13,488 nucleotides of DNA from Desulfobacteraceae bacterium 4572_19 (GCA_002084385.1 NBLS01000098.1:1-13488), one strand, 5' to 3'; shown: positions 1 through 5,984, counted from the first letter of the stretch. A program made the numbers and translations. Notes: generated from the sequence alone by a model not told the origin.

Positions 1-399
1 AGATAATTTTTCGGCAACCATATAGAAATGACCTCCGCCCATCTCTTCTTGATAGTATTGTCTGTTCTCATACTTTATTTCATCGGGAGGATCATTATTT
101 TGAAGAATGTATTGCTTGAGTTCTTTATCAATTTTGGCTATCGGAATTTTTCTGCTAATGCACCAGTAATCTTCATCGTCCGGTTCCCGTTCAAGATAAA
201 TTGTGTCATTGTAACATACAAGTTGCCACTCATAGGTTATATCACCGGAACCCCAATCGTAACAGCTACAGGATTTAACCTCCCATGTTTTCATATCATA
301 ATCTAACATCCAACCGATTTTTAGCTTTTCAAGGGTGATATCTGATATTGGATCATCTTTTATACCCTCTTTTTTTTTAAAAAAATTCAATAGTCCCAT
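1..399 (-). CDS. DUF4178 domain protein, C-terminus beyond window edge
   Basis: Reading the minus strand from the ATG at 399-397 gives 133 open codons running off the window edge, beginning MGLLNFFKKKEG and continuing through a Trp/Tyr/Cys-rich stretch (KSCSCYDWGSGDITYEWQL) to MGGGHFYMVAEKLS. The pattern of short beta strands with a conserved W and acidic YLE/DD segment is what I know as DUF4178, a domain of unknown function often encoded beside PspA-type stress proteins. It lies downstream of pspA on the same strand, separated by 245 bases filled by repeats, so it is probably the third gene of the YbjN-PspA unit, possibly with its own promoter. The upstream ribosome site is weak (GGAATAA). 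The plus-strand reading over the same bases is a shadow. The molecular role is unknown; the family call is moderately certain. Confidence 0.7.
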   Translation of the reverse strand, partial: MGLLNFFKKKEGIKDDPISDITLEKLKIGWMLDYDMKTWEVKSCSCYDWGSGDITYEWQLVCYNDTIYLEREPDDEDYWCISRKIPIAKIDKELKQYILQNNDPPDEIKYENRQYYQEEMGGGHFYMVAEKLS

Positions 400-424
400 T
401 GTAAATAATTATTCCATTTTTTTT

Positions 425-640
425 TATATGAAAGTCTTCATGAAAAGCTGTATTATAAAGACGTAAGCGTTCACAAGCACCTACAACTATTATATGCCAA
501 GCTGTTTATGCGAATATAAGGCACTTGTGAACGCTTACAAATGTGAGATTACCAAAAAATCACATTTCTTGGTCGTGAACGGTTACATAAAGACTTTCAC
601 TTTTTGTTAATGCACTATATTTGTTATGGTAGGTTCTTAA
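425..640. repeat. R2 dispersed repeat, copy 1, split by an R1 element
   Basis: The arms TGAAAGTC (429-436) and GACTTTCA (592-599) would form a hairpin if the R1 insertion at 463-586 and one copy of its 8-bp duplication were removed. The restored sequence then matches uninterrupted copies at about 1372-1455 and 4776-4856, including the shared core AAAAGCTGTATT and the T-rich tail up to about 630. It lies upstream of the DUF4178 gene. On the minus strand it contains a TATAAT-like hexamer reading toward that gene. Confidence 0.75.
463..586. mobile_element. R1 element, copy 1: IS66-type MITE with 8-bp target duplication
   Basis: A 124-bp non-coding element begins GTAAGCGTTCAC and ends GTGAACGGTTAC, so its 12-bp ends are inverted repeats with one mismatch. 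It is flanked directly by ATAAAGAC at 455-462 and again at 587-594, an exact 8-bp direct duplication. GTAA-starting termini with 8-bp duplications are the known signature of the IS66 family. No transposase is encoded, so this would be a non-autonomous derivative moved in trans. Internally it has lost most of the left arm of the palindrome seen in the copies at 2818 and 8191. It keeps the AAATGTGA/TCACATTT mini-hairpin. Confidence 0.8.
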
Positions 641-644
641 TTTA

Positions 645-1346
645 TTACATTCCCATTTTTTTCTTAAGTGCTGCAAGTTGAGCGGAAGAATCAGCAGTTG
701 TGTTTCCTCCTAATGCTGCATCTATCTCATCGTCAACAGATGTATCAACACTTGCCATCTCACCATAAGCTTTAGCAAGAGATTCATCTTCTTCCACTTT
801 TGCTTTCATTTTTTCAAGCATTGCAACTGTGCCGGAAGTATCCACATTAGCAAGTTGAGCATTGATTTTTTTTGTGGACGCTGCTGTTCTTGCCCTTGCT
901 TTTAAAGTTACAAGATCGTTTTGATATCCTGTAACGGTGGATTTAATTTTATTAACATTAGCCTGAAGATTTGTGGCCATTTTTTCATGTTCATCAGCTT
1001 CATTTGAAAGTCTTGCTGCTTCTTGTGCATGTTCTTCTTTTTTAGAGAGTGCTTGAGTTGCAAGGCGTTCAGCTTCCTGTGCATCCATTTCCCCATTTTG
1101 AATTTTAGTAAGCAGTAACATGGCTTTTCTTTCATAATCGGCGGCAAGTTTTTTATTATTATCAGCTTCCTTTCTTGTTCTGATTGCAATGCCTTTTACT
1201 TGTGCTAAACTTGTCATTGAACTTTGAAGATCTTTTTTAAGATCTCTTATTCCCTGTTCAGTCATCTTGATAGGATCTTCCAATTTATCTATAACTGCAT
1301 GGGCTTCTGACTGACCTACCTGAAAAAGTCGTTTAAAAAATGACAT
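645..1346 (-). CDS. pspA: PspA/IM30 (Vipp1) family membrane stress protein
   Basis: This encodes a 233-residue PspA/IM30 homologue, a peripheral inner-membrane coiled-coil protein of the ESCRT-III superfamily that assembles on stressed membranes and helps retain the proton gradient. The N-terminus MSFFKRLFQVGQSEAHAVIDKLEDPIKMTEQGIRDLKKDL is the characteristic PspA amphipathic helix plus start of the first hairpin. The rest is almost wholly helical, with Ala/Lys/Glu/Gln-rich heptads, and an acidic segment and short tail ending KKKMGM. I chose the ATG at 1346-1344, not the in-frame ATG at 1415. It has AAGGAG about 9 nt upstream and gives the family N-terminus, while the longer reading runs through an R2 repeat. 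It follows the YbjN-like gene and precedes DUF4178 on the same strand. I saw no convincing sigma-54 promoter. Confidence 0.93.
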   Translation of the reverse strand: MSFFKRLFQVGQSEAHAVIDKLEDPIKMTEQGIRDLKKDLQSSMTSLAQVKGIAIRTRKEADNNKKLAADYERKAMLLLTKIQNGEMDAQEAERLATQALSKKEEHAQEAARLSNEADEHEKMATNLQANVNKIKSTVTGYQNDLVTLKARARTAASTKKINAQLANVDTSGTVAMLEKMKAKVEEDESLAKAYGEMASVDTSVDDEIDAALGGNTTADSSAQLAALKKKMGM

Positions 1347-1371
1347 TTTTGTACTCCTTGTTTTTTTATTT

Positions 1372-1455
1372 TTATATAAAAGTCCCTGAAAAAGCTGTAT
1401 TATAAAGATTTTCATTTTTGTTGTGGCATACTATTTGCCATAACAGATTTTAAGA
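1372..1455. repeat. R2 dispersed repeat, copy 2 (uninterrupted)
   Basis: This is an R2 copy between the YbjN-like gene and pspA. It shows the empty site of copy 1 (TATTATAAAGA running straight into TTTCATTTTTG). Hairpin 1 arms are at 1377-1384 and 1407-1414. A second hairpin pairs TGTTGTGGCA (1419-1428) with TGCCATAACA (1436-1445) around a 7-nt loop. On the minus strand a TATAAT hexamer inside the repeat points at pspA, so the repeat may carry a pspA promoter; that is inference only. Confidence 0.7.
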
Positions 1456-1464
1456 TGTATATTC

Positions 1465-1512
1465 GTAACCGTTCACGAACAAGAAATGTGAATTTTCGGT
1501 AATCTCACATTT
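1465..1512. mobile_element. R1 element fragment, copy 2, forming the end of the YbjN-like gene
   Basis: These 48 bp match the terminal module of R1 in reverse orientation: GTAACCGTTCACGAACAAG, then AAATGTGA, a TTCGG loop and TCTCACATTT. The other end (GTAAGCGTTCAC) is not recognisable and no flanking duplication is visible. The last codons and the stop of the YbjN-like ORF lie inside this fragment. Confidence 0.75.
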
Positions 1513-1823
1513 CTATCCAGATTTTCAAGTTGAAGGGTATCCCTAAAGATAATATATTTTTCATCTTCATCAAGAACAAAAGCTCCATGAACAAGAGTTC
1601 TGTTCATCTGTAAAAGTCTTTTATATAATGCTTGTGTTTTTTGGGGTACTTTTAATATAACTTGTTCCAGGACAACAATTGGTTCCTCACAGTCGATAAC
1701 AAGGTTTTTTATTCCATTTTCTTCATCTTCTACCACTACAATTTCATCAGCTGTATCTTCACTGATTATTGCAAGTTCCATGTCGTGAATGTACTGTTTT
1801 ACAAGGTTAAATTTTTCTTGCAT
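1473..1823 (-). CDS. YbjN-domain protein, C-terminus replaced by R1 repeat
   Basis: This is a 116-residue protein starting MQEKFNLVKQYIHDMELAII. Its acidic body (EIVVVEDEENGIKNLVIDCEEPIVVLEQ), helix (LYKRLLQMNRTLVHGAFVLDED) and IIFRDTLQLENLD segment match YbjN-domain (Tir-chaperone-like fold) proteins that I associate with PspA clusters in sulfate reducers. In that family the LQLENLD segment is usually followed by roughly 25 more residues forming a final helix. Here the reading passes straight into R1 sequence and ends after a dozen unrelated residues (NVRLPKIHISCS). The loss of the last helix is inferred from remembered homologues. The start has GGAGG 6-7 nt upstream. A likely promoter lies at 1944-1972 on the minus strand. 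It is probably the first gene of the pspA unit, perhaps no longer fully functional. Confidence 0.7.
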   Translation of the reverse strand: MQEKFNLVKQYIHDMELAIISEDTADEIVVVEDEENGIKNLVIDCEEPIVVLEQVILKVPQKTQALYKRLLQMNRTLVHGAFVLDEDEKYIIFRDTLQLENLDRNVRLPKIHISCS

Positions 1824-1854
1824 ATTTTCCTCCGATAGTCGGTTTTTAAAAGCT

Positions 1855-1887
1855 ATAGACCATCACACAAATTAATTGACGGTCTAT
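1855..1887. promoter_or_regulatory. Inverted repeat ATAGACC/GGTCTAT in the YbjN leader
   Basis: Exact 7-bp arms at 1855-1861 and 1881-1887 are separated by 19 nt, between the proposed minus-strand promoter and the YbjN-like start. The left arm is part of a 10-mer, TATAGACCAT, that recurs upstream of metV (about 3057-3066) with further similarity downstream of it. It could be an operator or a leader hairpin; its role is unknown. Confidence 0.35.
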
Positions 1888-1943
1888 ACAAGATATAAAT
1901 GGGTGCAAAATAACAGTGTGCTTTGATTGAACCTCTTACAATT

Positions 1944-1972
1944 TTTATAATTTATTGTATAAACACATACAA
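1944..1972 (-). promoter_or_regulatory. Predicted sigma-70 promoter for the YbjN-pspA unit
   Basis: On the minus strand TTGTAT (1972-1967) and TATAAA (1949-1944) are spaced by 17 nt, placing a start near 1937 and a leader of about 110 nt before the YbjN-like ATG. The -35 region sits in an imperfect palindrome (TTGTAT-N5-TATACAA), a possible regulator site. Confidence 0.5.
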
Positions 1973-2016
1973 TAATGCTTATCTTTACTTTTGTAAAGTC
2001 CTAATCATAACGATTG

Positions 2017-2046
2017 TTGACAAGGATATCTATTTTAAGTTATAAA
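2017..2046 (+). promoter_or_regulatory. Predicted sigma-70 promoter for the J-domain gene
   Basis: A consensus TTGACA (2017-2022) is followed after 18 nt by TATAAA (2041-2046), predicting transcription from about 2053 and a leader of about 70 nt. It diverges from the minus-strand promoter at 1944-1972. Together they account for most of the 300-base intergenic stretch, which otherwise holds only the short hairpin CTTTAC/GTAAAG at about 1984-1999. Confidence 0.6.
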
Positions 2047-2124
2047 CTATTGCATACATACTTGGGGTTCACAAATAAATAATATGATATATATGATTTT
2101 TAAAATGGAAATTTTATAGGTACC

Positions 2125-2760
2125 ATGGATACAAACAAAGCGTTAAAAATATTTGGTTTGAAATCTGACGTAACTCTTGAAGAGTTAAAAAAAGAATATA
2201 GAGTACAGGTTAAACTCTACCATCCAGATAAGTTTAGTGTAACTTCCTTGCAAAAAGAGGGAAGTGATAGGATGAAAGAGATTAATCTTGCTTATACATA
2301 TTTGCAAAAATTTATCTCTTCAAGGCTTCCAAAAAAAGAGAGTAAATTAAAAAAGACCGGTAAACAAAATAAAAATAGTGATGATAATATTTCTGTTTTA
2401 ATGAAAACAGTTTTTGAAGAAATTGCTAATGGTTTTCGGCATATATTTGAAAAACCCAATAAAAAACCTGACAAAAAAACCGAAAGTGTTAAAAAATCAG
2501 ATAGTATCAATACGGTTCCCATTAAAAAAAGAAAAATTAAAAAAATACGATGCTTTAACGAAGTTTTTATGGATGCTGTGAATAGTGGTGGTAATCCTTC
2601 AATGACAGGTCCTAAAAAAATTAATAAAAAAGTAAGCAATAAATATAAAGGGTATAAAAAATACCATATTGGTTTATCTCTTAATAGAAGAAGAAAAACT
2701 TCAAGGGAAATGGGGCCGGTTAGTAAAATAACTCCTATCAGTCGTGTACGCAGAATTTAA
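2125..2760 (+). CDS. Small basic J-domain (DnaJ-like) protein
   Basis: This is a 211-residue protein whose first ~65 residues form a J domain: helix II KEYRVQVKLYHPDKF with the HPD tripeptide at residues 33-35, then helix III (MKEINLAYTYLQKFI). HPD stimulates the ATPase of DnaK-type Hsp70s, so it is a co-chaperone for an unknown client. It has no Gly/Phe linker and no zinc-binding CxxCxGxG repeats, so it is not a canonical DnaJ. After the J domain comes a Lys/Ser/Asn-rich linker, a short helix (VLMKTVFEEIANGFRHIFEKP), a poly-basic stretch, and a C-terminus rich in Arg/Lys (LNRRRKTSREMGPVSKITP). The tail is family-unknown and could bind nucleic acid or membrane. The ATG has only a weak upstream AGG. 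It is divergent from the pspA cluster and ends before an R1 palindrome. Confidence 0.82.
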   Translation: MDTNKALKIFGLKSDVTLEELKKEYRVQVKLYHPDKFSVTSLQKEGSDRMKEINLAYTYLQKFISSRLPKKESKLKKTGKQNKNSDDNISVLMKTVFEEIANGFRHIFEKPNKKPDKKTESVKKSDSINTVPIKKRKIKKIRCFNEVFMDAVNSGGNPSMTGPKKINKKVSNKYKGYKKYHIGLSLNRRRKTSREMGPVSKITPISRVRRI

Positions 2761-2817
2761 AAATATTTTTTAAGGACTTTTTGGTATTATATTTAAATTT
2801 CATGGTAAAAAAAATTG

Positions 2818-2940
2818 GTAAGCGTTCACAAGCACCTTATATTCGCATAAACAGCTTGTCATATATAGGACAACTATTATATGCCAAGCTGTTTATGCGA
2901 ATATAAGGCACTTGTGAACGCTTACAAATGTGAGATTATT
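2818..2940. mobile_element. R1 element, copy 3: long palindrome, right terminus missing
   Basis: Arms of 47 nt (2818-2864 and 2879-2925) are complementary except at three positions, around a 14-nt centre (2865-2878). Both ends read GTAAGCGTTCACAAG toward the outside. The start of the second module follows (AAATGTGAGATTA, 2926-2938), but the GTGAACGGTTAC terminus is absent, so this copy is truncated. Transcribed, it would form a very stable hairpin downstream of the J-domain gene and might insulate or terminate. The intergenic stretch 2761-3117 holds nothing else apart from the metV control region. Confidence 0.8.
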
Positions 2941-3039
2941 GAAAAAGAAAAGTCGATCATAAAATTTAAACAAGATATGACTTTTGTGTAAAGTTTCCTT
3001 GACATTGCATAATATGGTGTGGGAAAGTCTTTTTTTAAC

Positions 3040-3067
3040 TGAATGGTCATTCATTATATAGACCATT
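3040..3067. promoter_or_regulatory. Candidate operator upstream of metV
   Basis: TGAATG-GT-CATTCA (3040-3053) is a perfect 6-bp palindrome with a 2-nt centre, a shape typical of TetR/FadR-type operators. It overlaps a wider inverted repeat, AATGGTC (3042-3048) and GACCATT (3061-3067). The sequence between them, ATTATATA, could be a -10 region, so a bound repressor would block transcription of metV. No regulator gene is in the window, so the assignment is inference. A consensus TTGACA lies at 2999-3004 but has no well-spaced -10. Confidence 0.4.
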
Positions 3068-3117
3068 ACATAAATAATTTCACTTTGTTGTACGCTTATT
3101 GTTTTTAGGAGACCCCC

Positions 3118-3789
3118 ATGATTGTTGCAGAAAGAAAGCCTTTTGATGAGATCAAGACAATGGTTAAGGATTATGGTAAAGTGCTTACTGTGGGTTGTGG
3201 TACTTGTGTTGCCGTTTGCCTTGTCGGAGGTGAAAAAGAAGTTGGAATTTTAAATGCCGAGCTTACGTTGGCACGAAAATTAGAAAGTAATCCTCTTGAA
3301 GTTGGTGCGATTACGGTAGAAAGACAGTGTGATCGTGAGTTTCTTGCAGAAATTGATAGTTTGGTAGAACAGTATGAAGCTATTCTTTCGATGGCTTGTG
3401 GTGCCGGCATTCAGTTTCTTGCCGAACGATATCCTGATAAACCTGTATTTCCCGGAGTTGATACAACTTTTATTGGGATAAATCAGGACGTTGGATGGTA
3501 TGAGGAAAAATGTAGAGCTTGTGGAAGTTGCGTTCTTGGTATGACCGGTGGCATTTGTCCGGTAACCATGTGTGCAAAAAGTTTATTTAATGGTCCATGT
3601 GGTGGAACCAATGAAGGAAGTTGTGAAATAAATACGGAACAACCTTGTGCATGGTTTCAGATTTATGAAAGGCTTTCCCAACAGAATCGCCTTAGCAGTA
3701 TTATAGATCTTTGTCCGCCTAACGACTGGAGAAATCAAACACCAAGAAAAGTTATTCAACCCGGATACAAGGAAAAATATTCTGTTTAA
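3118..3789 (+). CDS. metV: MetV, iron-sulfur partner of methylene-THF reductase
   Basis: This 223-residue protein belongs to the MetV family (MTHFR C-terminal domain), the Fe-S/zinc subunit that pairs with MetF in acetogens and Wood-Ljungdahl sulfate reducers. In the sequence: GCGTCVAVC (Cys 27, 30, 34); C71; MACGAGIQFLAE with C94; then CRACGSCVLGMTGGICPVTMC (Cys 132, 135, 138, 147, 152), followed by NGPCGG (C161), C169 and C177. This cysteine-rich second half is the family hallmark. MetV passes electrons toward the MetF flavin, probably from the Hdr/Mvh-like proteins encoded just downstream. The ATG follows TAGGAG at good spacing and a candidate operator lies about 70 bases upstream. MetF begins 46 bases after the stop, consistent with one transcript. 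Length is normal for the family. Confidence 0.9.
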   Translation: MIVAERKPFDEIKTMVKDYGKVLTVGCGTCVAVCLVGGEKEVGILNAELTLARKLESNPLEVGAITVERQCDREFLAEIDSLVEQYEAILSMACGAGIQFLAERYPDKPVFPGVDTTFIGINQDVGWYEEKCRACGSCVLGMTGGICPVTMCAKSLFNGPCGGTNEGSCEINTEQPCAWFQIYERLSQQNRLSSIIDLCPPNDWRNQTPRKVIQPGYKEKYSV

Positions 3790-3835
3790 GGGTGAATTTT
3801 TAAATGTTGTATTTTAAAAAAAAGGATATATTAAT

Positions 3836-4759
3836 ATGAAATCAGGAAGTAATCTTGAAAAGGTATTAACTGCCGGTCATTTTGCGTTTACTGGGGAAGT
3901 TGGTCCCCCAAGAGGTGCAAATGTGGAGGCACTTCGGGAGAAAGCTCGTTATCTGAAAGATATGGTTGATATGGTAAATATCACTGATAATCAAACTGCA
4001 ATGGTTAGGATGTCAAGTTGGGCTGCTGCAATAATTGCAAAAGAAGAGGGGCTTGAACCAAATTATCAGATGGTATGTCGAGATAGAAATCGTCTTGCCA
4101 TGCAGGCTGATCTTCTTGGGGCATATGCTCTTGGGCTTAGAAATTTGCTTTGTCTTTCAGGTGATCATCAGCAATTTGGAGATCATCCCCAGGCTAAAGG
4201 CGTGTTTGATATAGATTCCATACAGCTTATAGGTATGGTGAAAAAAATGAGAGACGAAGGTAAGTTTCTCGGTGGTGCCGATATTGATGTTCCCCCTAAA
4301 TTTTTTATAGGAGCTGCTGCAAATCCTTTTGCAGAGCCTTTTGAATGGAGAGTTCATCGTCTTGCTAAAAAAGTTGCAGCAGGTGCAGATTTTATTCAGA
4401 CCCAATGTATCTATAATATGGAAAAGATGCGGAAATGGGTACAACAGGCTAATGATATGGGACTTTCAGAAAAAGTTTATATTCTGGCTGGTGTTACACC
4501 CATGAAAAGTGTTGGTATGGCCAAATACATGAAAAGTAAAGTTCCTGGAATGGATGTACCGGATGATCTTATTAAAAGATTGCAGGGTGTGGAAAGAAAA
4601 AAAGTTACGGAAGAAGGTATTAAAATAGCTTGTGAACAAATTGAGGAATTTAAGGAAATGAAAGGTGTTGCAGGTGTTCATCTAATGGCGATTGAGTGGG
4701 AACATATGGTTCCACAGATTGCAGAACAGGCAAAGGTGCTACCAAGACCAGTAGTATAA
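3836..4759 (+). CDS. metF: Methylenetetrahydrofolate reductase
   Basis: This 307-residue TIM-barrel flavoprotein reduces 5,10-methylene-THF to 5-methyl-THF, or oxidises it if the pathway runs toward CO2 as in complete-oxidising sulfate reducers. Family features: FTGEVGPPRG with the likely catalytic Glu at residue 21, DMVNITDNQTAMVRMS, CRDRNR, the flavin-site NLLCLSGDH, the strand IGAAANPF, and GADFIQTQCIYN followed by VYILAGVTPMKS. The C-terminus (GVAGVHLMAIEWEHMVPQIAEQA) is full length. It lacks the NADH-interacting extension of larger enzymes, as expected when MetV and redox partners deliver electrons. The ATG has AAAGGATAT about 7 nt upstream. It follows metV closely. A 116-base gap containing an R2 repeat separates it from the hdrA-like gene. 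Confidence 0.93.
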   Translation: MKSGSNLEKVLTAGHFAFTGEVGPPRGANVEALREKARYLKDMVDMVNITDNQTAMVRMSSWAAAIIAKEEGLEPNYQMVCRDRNRLAMQADLLGAYALGLRNLLCLSGDHQQFGDHPQAKGVFDIDSIQLIGMVKKMRDEGKFLGGADIDVPPKFFIGAAANPFAEPFEWRVHRLAKKVAAGADFIQTQCIYNMEKMRKWVQQANDMGLSEKVYILAGVTPMKSVGMAKYMKSKVPGMDVPDDLIKRLQGVERKKVTEEGIKIACEQIEEFKEMKGVAGVHLMAIEWEHMVPQIAEQAKVLPRPVV

Positions 4760-4775
4760 ATACAACTTGTAATTT

Positions 4776-4856
4776 CTATATGAAAGTTCATGGAAAAGCT
4801 GTATTGTAAAGACTTTCATTTTTAGTTGTGGTGTACTATCCGCTACGGTAAATTTC
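4776..4856. repeat. R2 dispersed repeat, copy 3, inside the metVF-hdr cluster
   Basis: This copy fills most of the 116-base gap between metF and the hdrA-like gene. The stem TGAAAGT (4781-4787) pairs with ACTTTCA (4812-4818) around the conserved AAAAGCTGTATT core. A second stem is GTTGTGGTG against CGCTACGGT, with one compensatory A-T to G-C change relative to copy 2. It is the only copy pointing away from the downstream gene, so insertion into a pre-existing operon is likely. Confidence 0.65.
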
Positions 4857-4875
4857 TTGATAAGGAGTTTTTCAA

Positions 4876-5961
4876 TTGAATATAGAGCAAAAAAAAGTAA
4901 TGGTCATTGGTGGCGGAATTGCTGGGCTTACTGCAGCTTGGGAATTGTCCAAAGCTGGTATCCATGTTGAACTTGTAGAAAAAACGTGTTTTCTTGGTGG
5001 ATATGCAATAGGTTTTACATGCAAGGCTTCAGATAAGTGTTTGCAATGCGGTGCATGTTCCGTGGAAAGTATGTTAAAAAATGTGGTTAATGAACCCTTG
5101 ATAAATGTGCATCTTGTAACTGAAATTAAAAGTGTAAAAGATGGCGACGGTTTCTCTGTTGTATTGCAGAAAAGTAAGTTTTCTGTACCTGAAAATTATG
5201 ATAAAAAAGTTGTAAAAGGGCATTCAAAAAATAATGATCCCCTGTATGTAATAATAAACAAGGAAAAAAATACAGATAATTTGGATGGTGCTGTCTTACT
5301 TGAAACTCTTGGAACAAATGGTACAGTTCATGTTGATGCAGTACTTGTTGCAAATGGATTTAAACCGTTTGATGCACATACTAAAGCAACTTACGGGTAC
5401 GATAAGTTTAATAATGTCATAACAGGTTTGGAACTTGAAGAGATACTTAGGGAAAACGGTAATATTTTCAGACCGTCTGATGGAAAAATTCCCCAAAAAA
5501 TTGCATTTATCCAATGTGTGGGAAGTCGTGATGAACGTTTGGGAAATTTATGGTGTTCCCAGATATGTTGTCCTTACGCTTTAAGATGTGCCCAATCAAT
5601 TAAGTATAAAAATCCTGATAGTGATATCACTATATTTTACATGGATATTCAAAATGTTGGAAAAGATTTCCCTGTTTTTTATGAACAATGCAAATCTGAT
5701 TTTAAATTTGTAAGAACCATTCCCGTGGACGTTTATCCAATAGAGAATGACCGCCTGCGTATAAGACATTTAAATGAAGCAGAAGGGGTAGCTACTTTAG
5801 AAGAGTTTGATCTTCTTGTATTATCCATCGGAATTACACCTGCTACGGATAATGATATTTTATCGAAACAACTTAATATTTTATTGCAGGAACTTGTCAT
5901 GGTCCAAAGAGTATTGCAGCATCAATGGCTCATTCCGAACAGGCGGTCTATGAAGTTATGA
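4876..5961 (+). CDS. HdrA/QmoA-like flavoprotein with frameshifted 3' end
   Basis: This is an FAD-binding Fe-S protein of the heterodisulfide reductase A / QmoA family, expected to carry electrons to or from MetVF. The start is TTG at 4876, supported by AAGGAG 8-9 nt upstream. Domains: Rossmann GGGIAG (residues 12-17) with acidic E35; a cysteine cluster C49, C55, C58, C61 (CLQCGAC); a mid-domain with CVGSRDE and CSQICCPYALRCA typical of HdrA; then LLVLSIGITPATDNDILSKQLNI. After residue ~335 the frame goes wrong and ends in unrelated residues (LLQELVMVQ to RRSMKL). The missing end is present in the -1 frame at 5877-5984 (AGTCHGPKSIAASMAHSEQAVYEVMKYLEEGK), ending in a TGA that overlaps the next ATG. 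About 25 residues between the two parts appear deleted. It is likely inactivated unless this is a consensus error. Confidence 0.8.
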   Translation: MNIEQKKVMVIGGGIAGLTAAWELSKAGIHVELVEKTCFLGGYAIGFTCKASDKCLQCGACSVESMLKNVVNEPLINVHLVTEIKSVKDGDGFSVVLQKSKFSVPENYDKKVVKGHSKNNDPLYVIINKEKNTDNLDGAVLLETLGTNGTVHVDAVLVANGFKPFDAHTKATYGYDKFNNVITGLELEEILRENGNIFRPSDGKIPQKIAFIQCVGSRDERLGNLWCSQICCPYALRCAQSIKYKNPDSDITIFYMDIQNVGKDFPVFYEQCKSDFKFVRTIPVDVYPIENDRLRIRHLNEAEGVATLEEFDLLVLSIGITPATDNDILSKQLNILLQELVMVQRVLQHQWLIPNRRSMKL

Positions 5962-5984
5962 AATATTTGGAGGAGGGAAAATGA
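5877..5984 (+). pseudogene. Displaced C-terminal end of the HdrA/QmoA-like gene
   Basis: This 35-codon open frame is shifted by one base from the upstream hdrA-like frame and encodes FIAGTCHGPKSIAASMAHSEQAVYEVMKYLEEGK. It matches the usual closing segment of HdrA/QmoA proteins (FxAGxCxGPKxIxxSxAxAxxA), which contacts FAD. Its TGA (5982-5984) overlaps the ATG of the next gene (5981-5983) in the ATGA arrangement common in translationally coupled operons, which shows it was the original gene end. It has no start of its own. Confidence 0.8.

Noticed and set aside
28..306. Plus-strand 92-residue reading frame at the window start
   Set aside because: It is the complement of the DUF4178 reading, which has a recognisable family pattern. 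The plus frame is hydrophobic nonsense with no ribosome site.
425..640. R2 as an integron attC site
   Set aside because: It has no GTTRRRY core sites and no gene-cassette layout or integrase. The genes around it are ordinary operon genes on both strands.
1347..1415. Longer pspA start at 1415 adding 23 residues
   Set aside because: The extra residues come from the R2 repeat and precede the normal PspA N-terminus. The ATG at 1346 has the ribosome site.
1824..2000. Sigma-54 (PspF-type) promoter for the pspA unit
   Set aside because: I found no TGGCAC-N5-TTGC-like pair. A sigma-70 pair with 17-nt spacing is present instead.
2761..2817. Classical Rho-independent terminator after the J-domain gene
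   Set aside because: No GC-rich stem with a T-run is present. The nearest strong hairpin is the R1 palindrome, which is not followed by a T-run.
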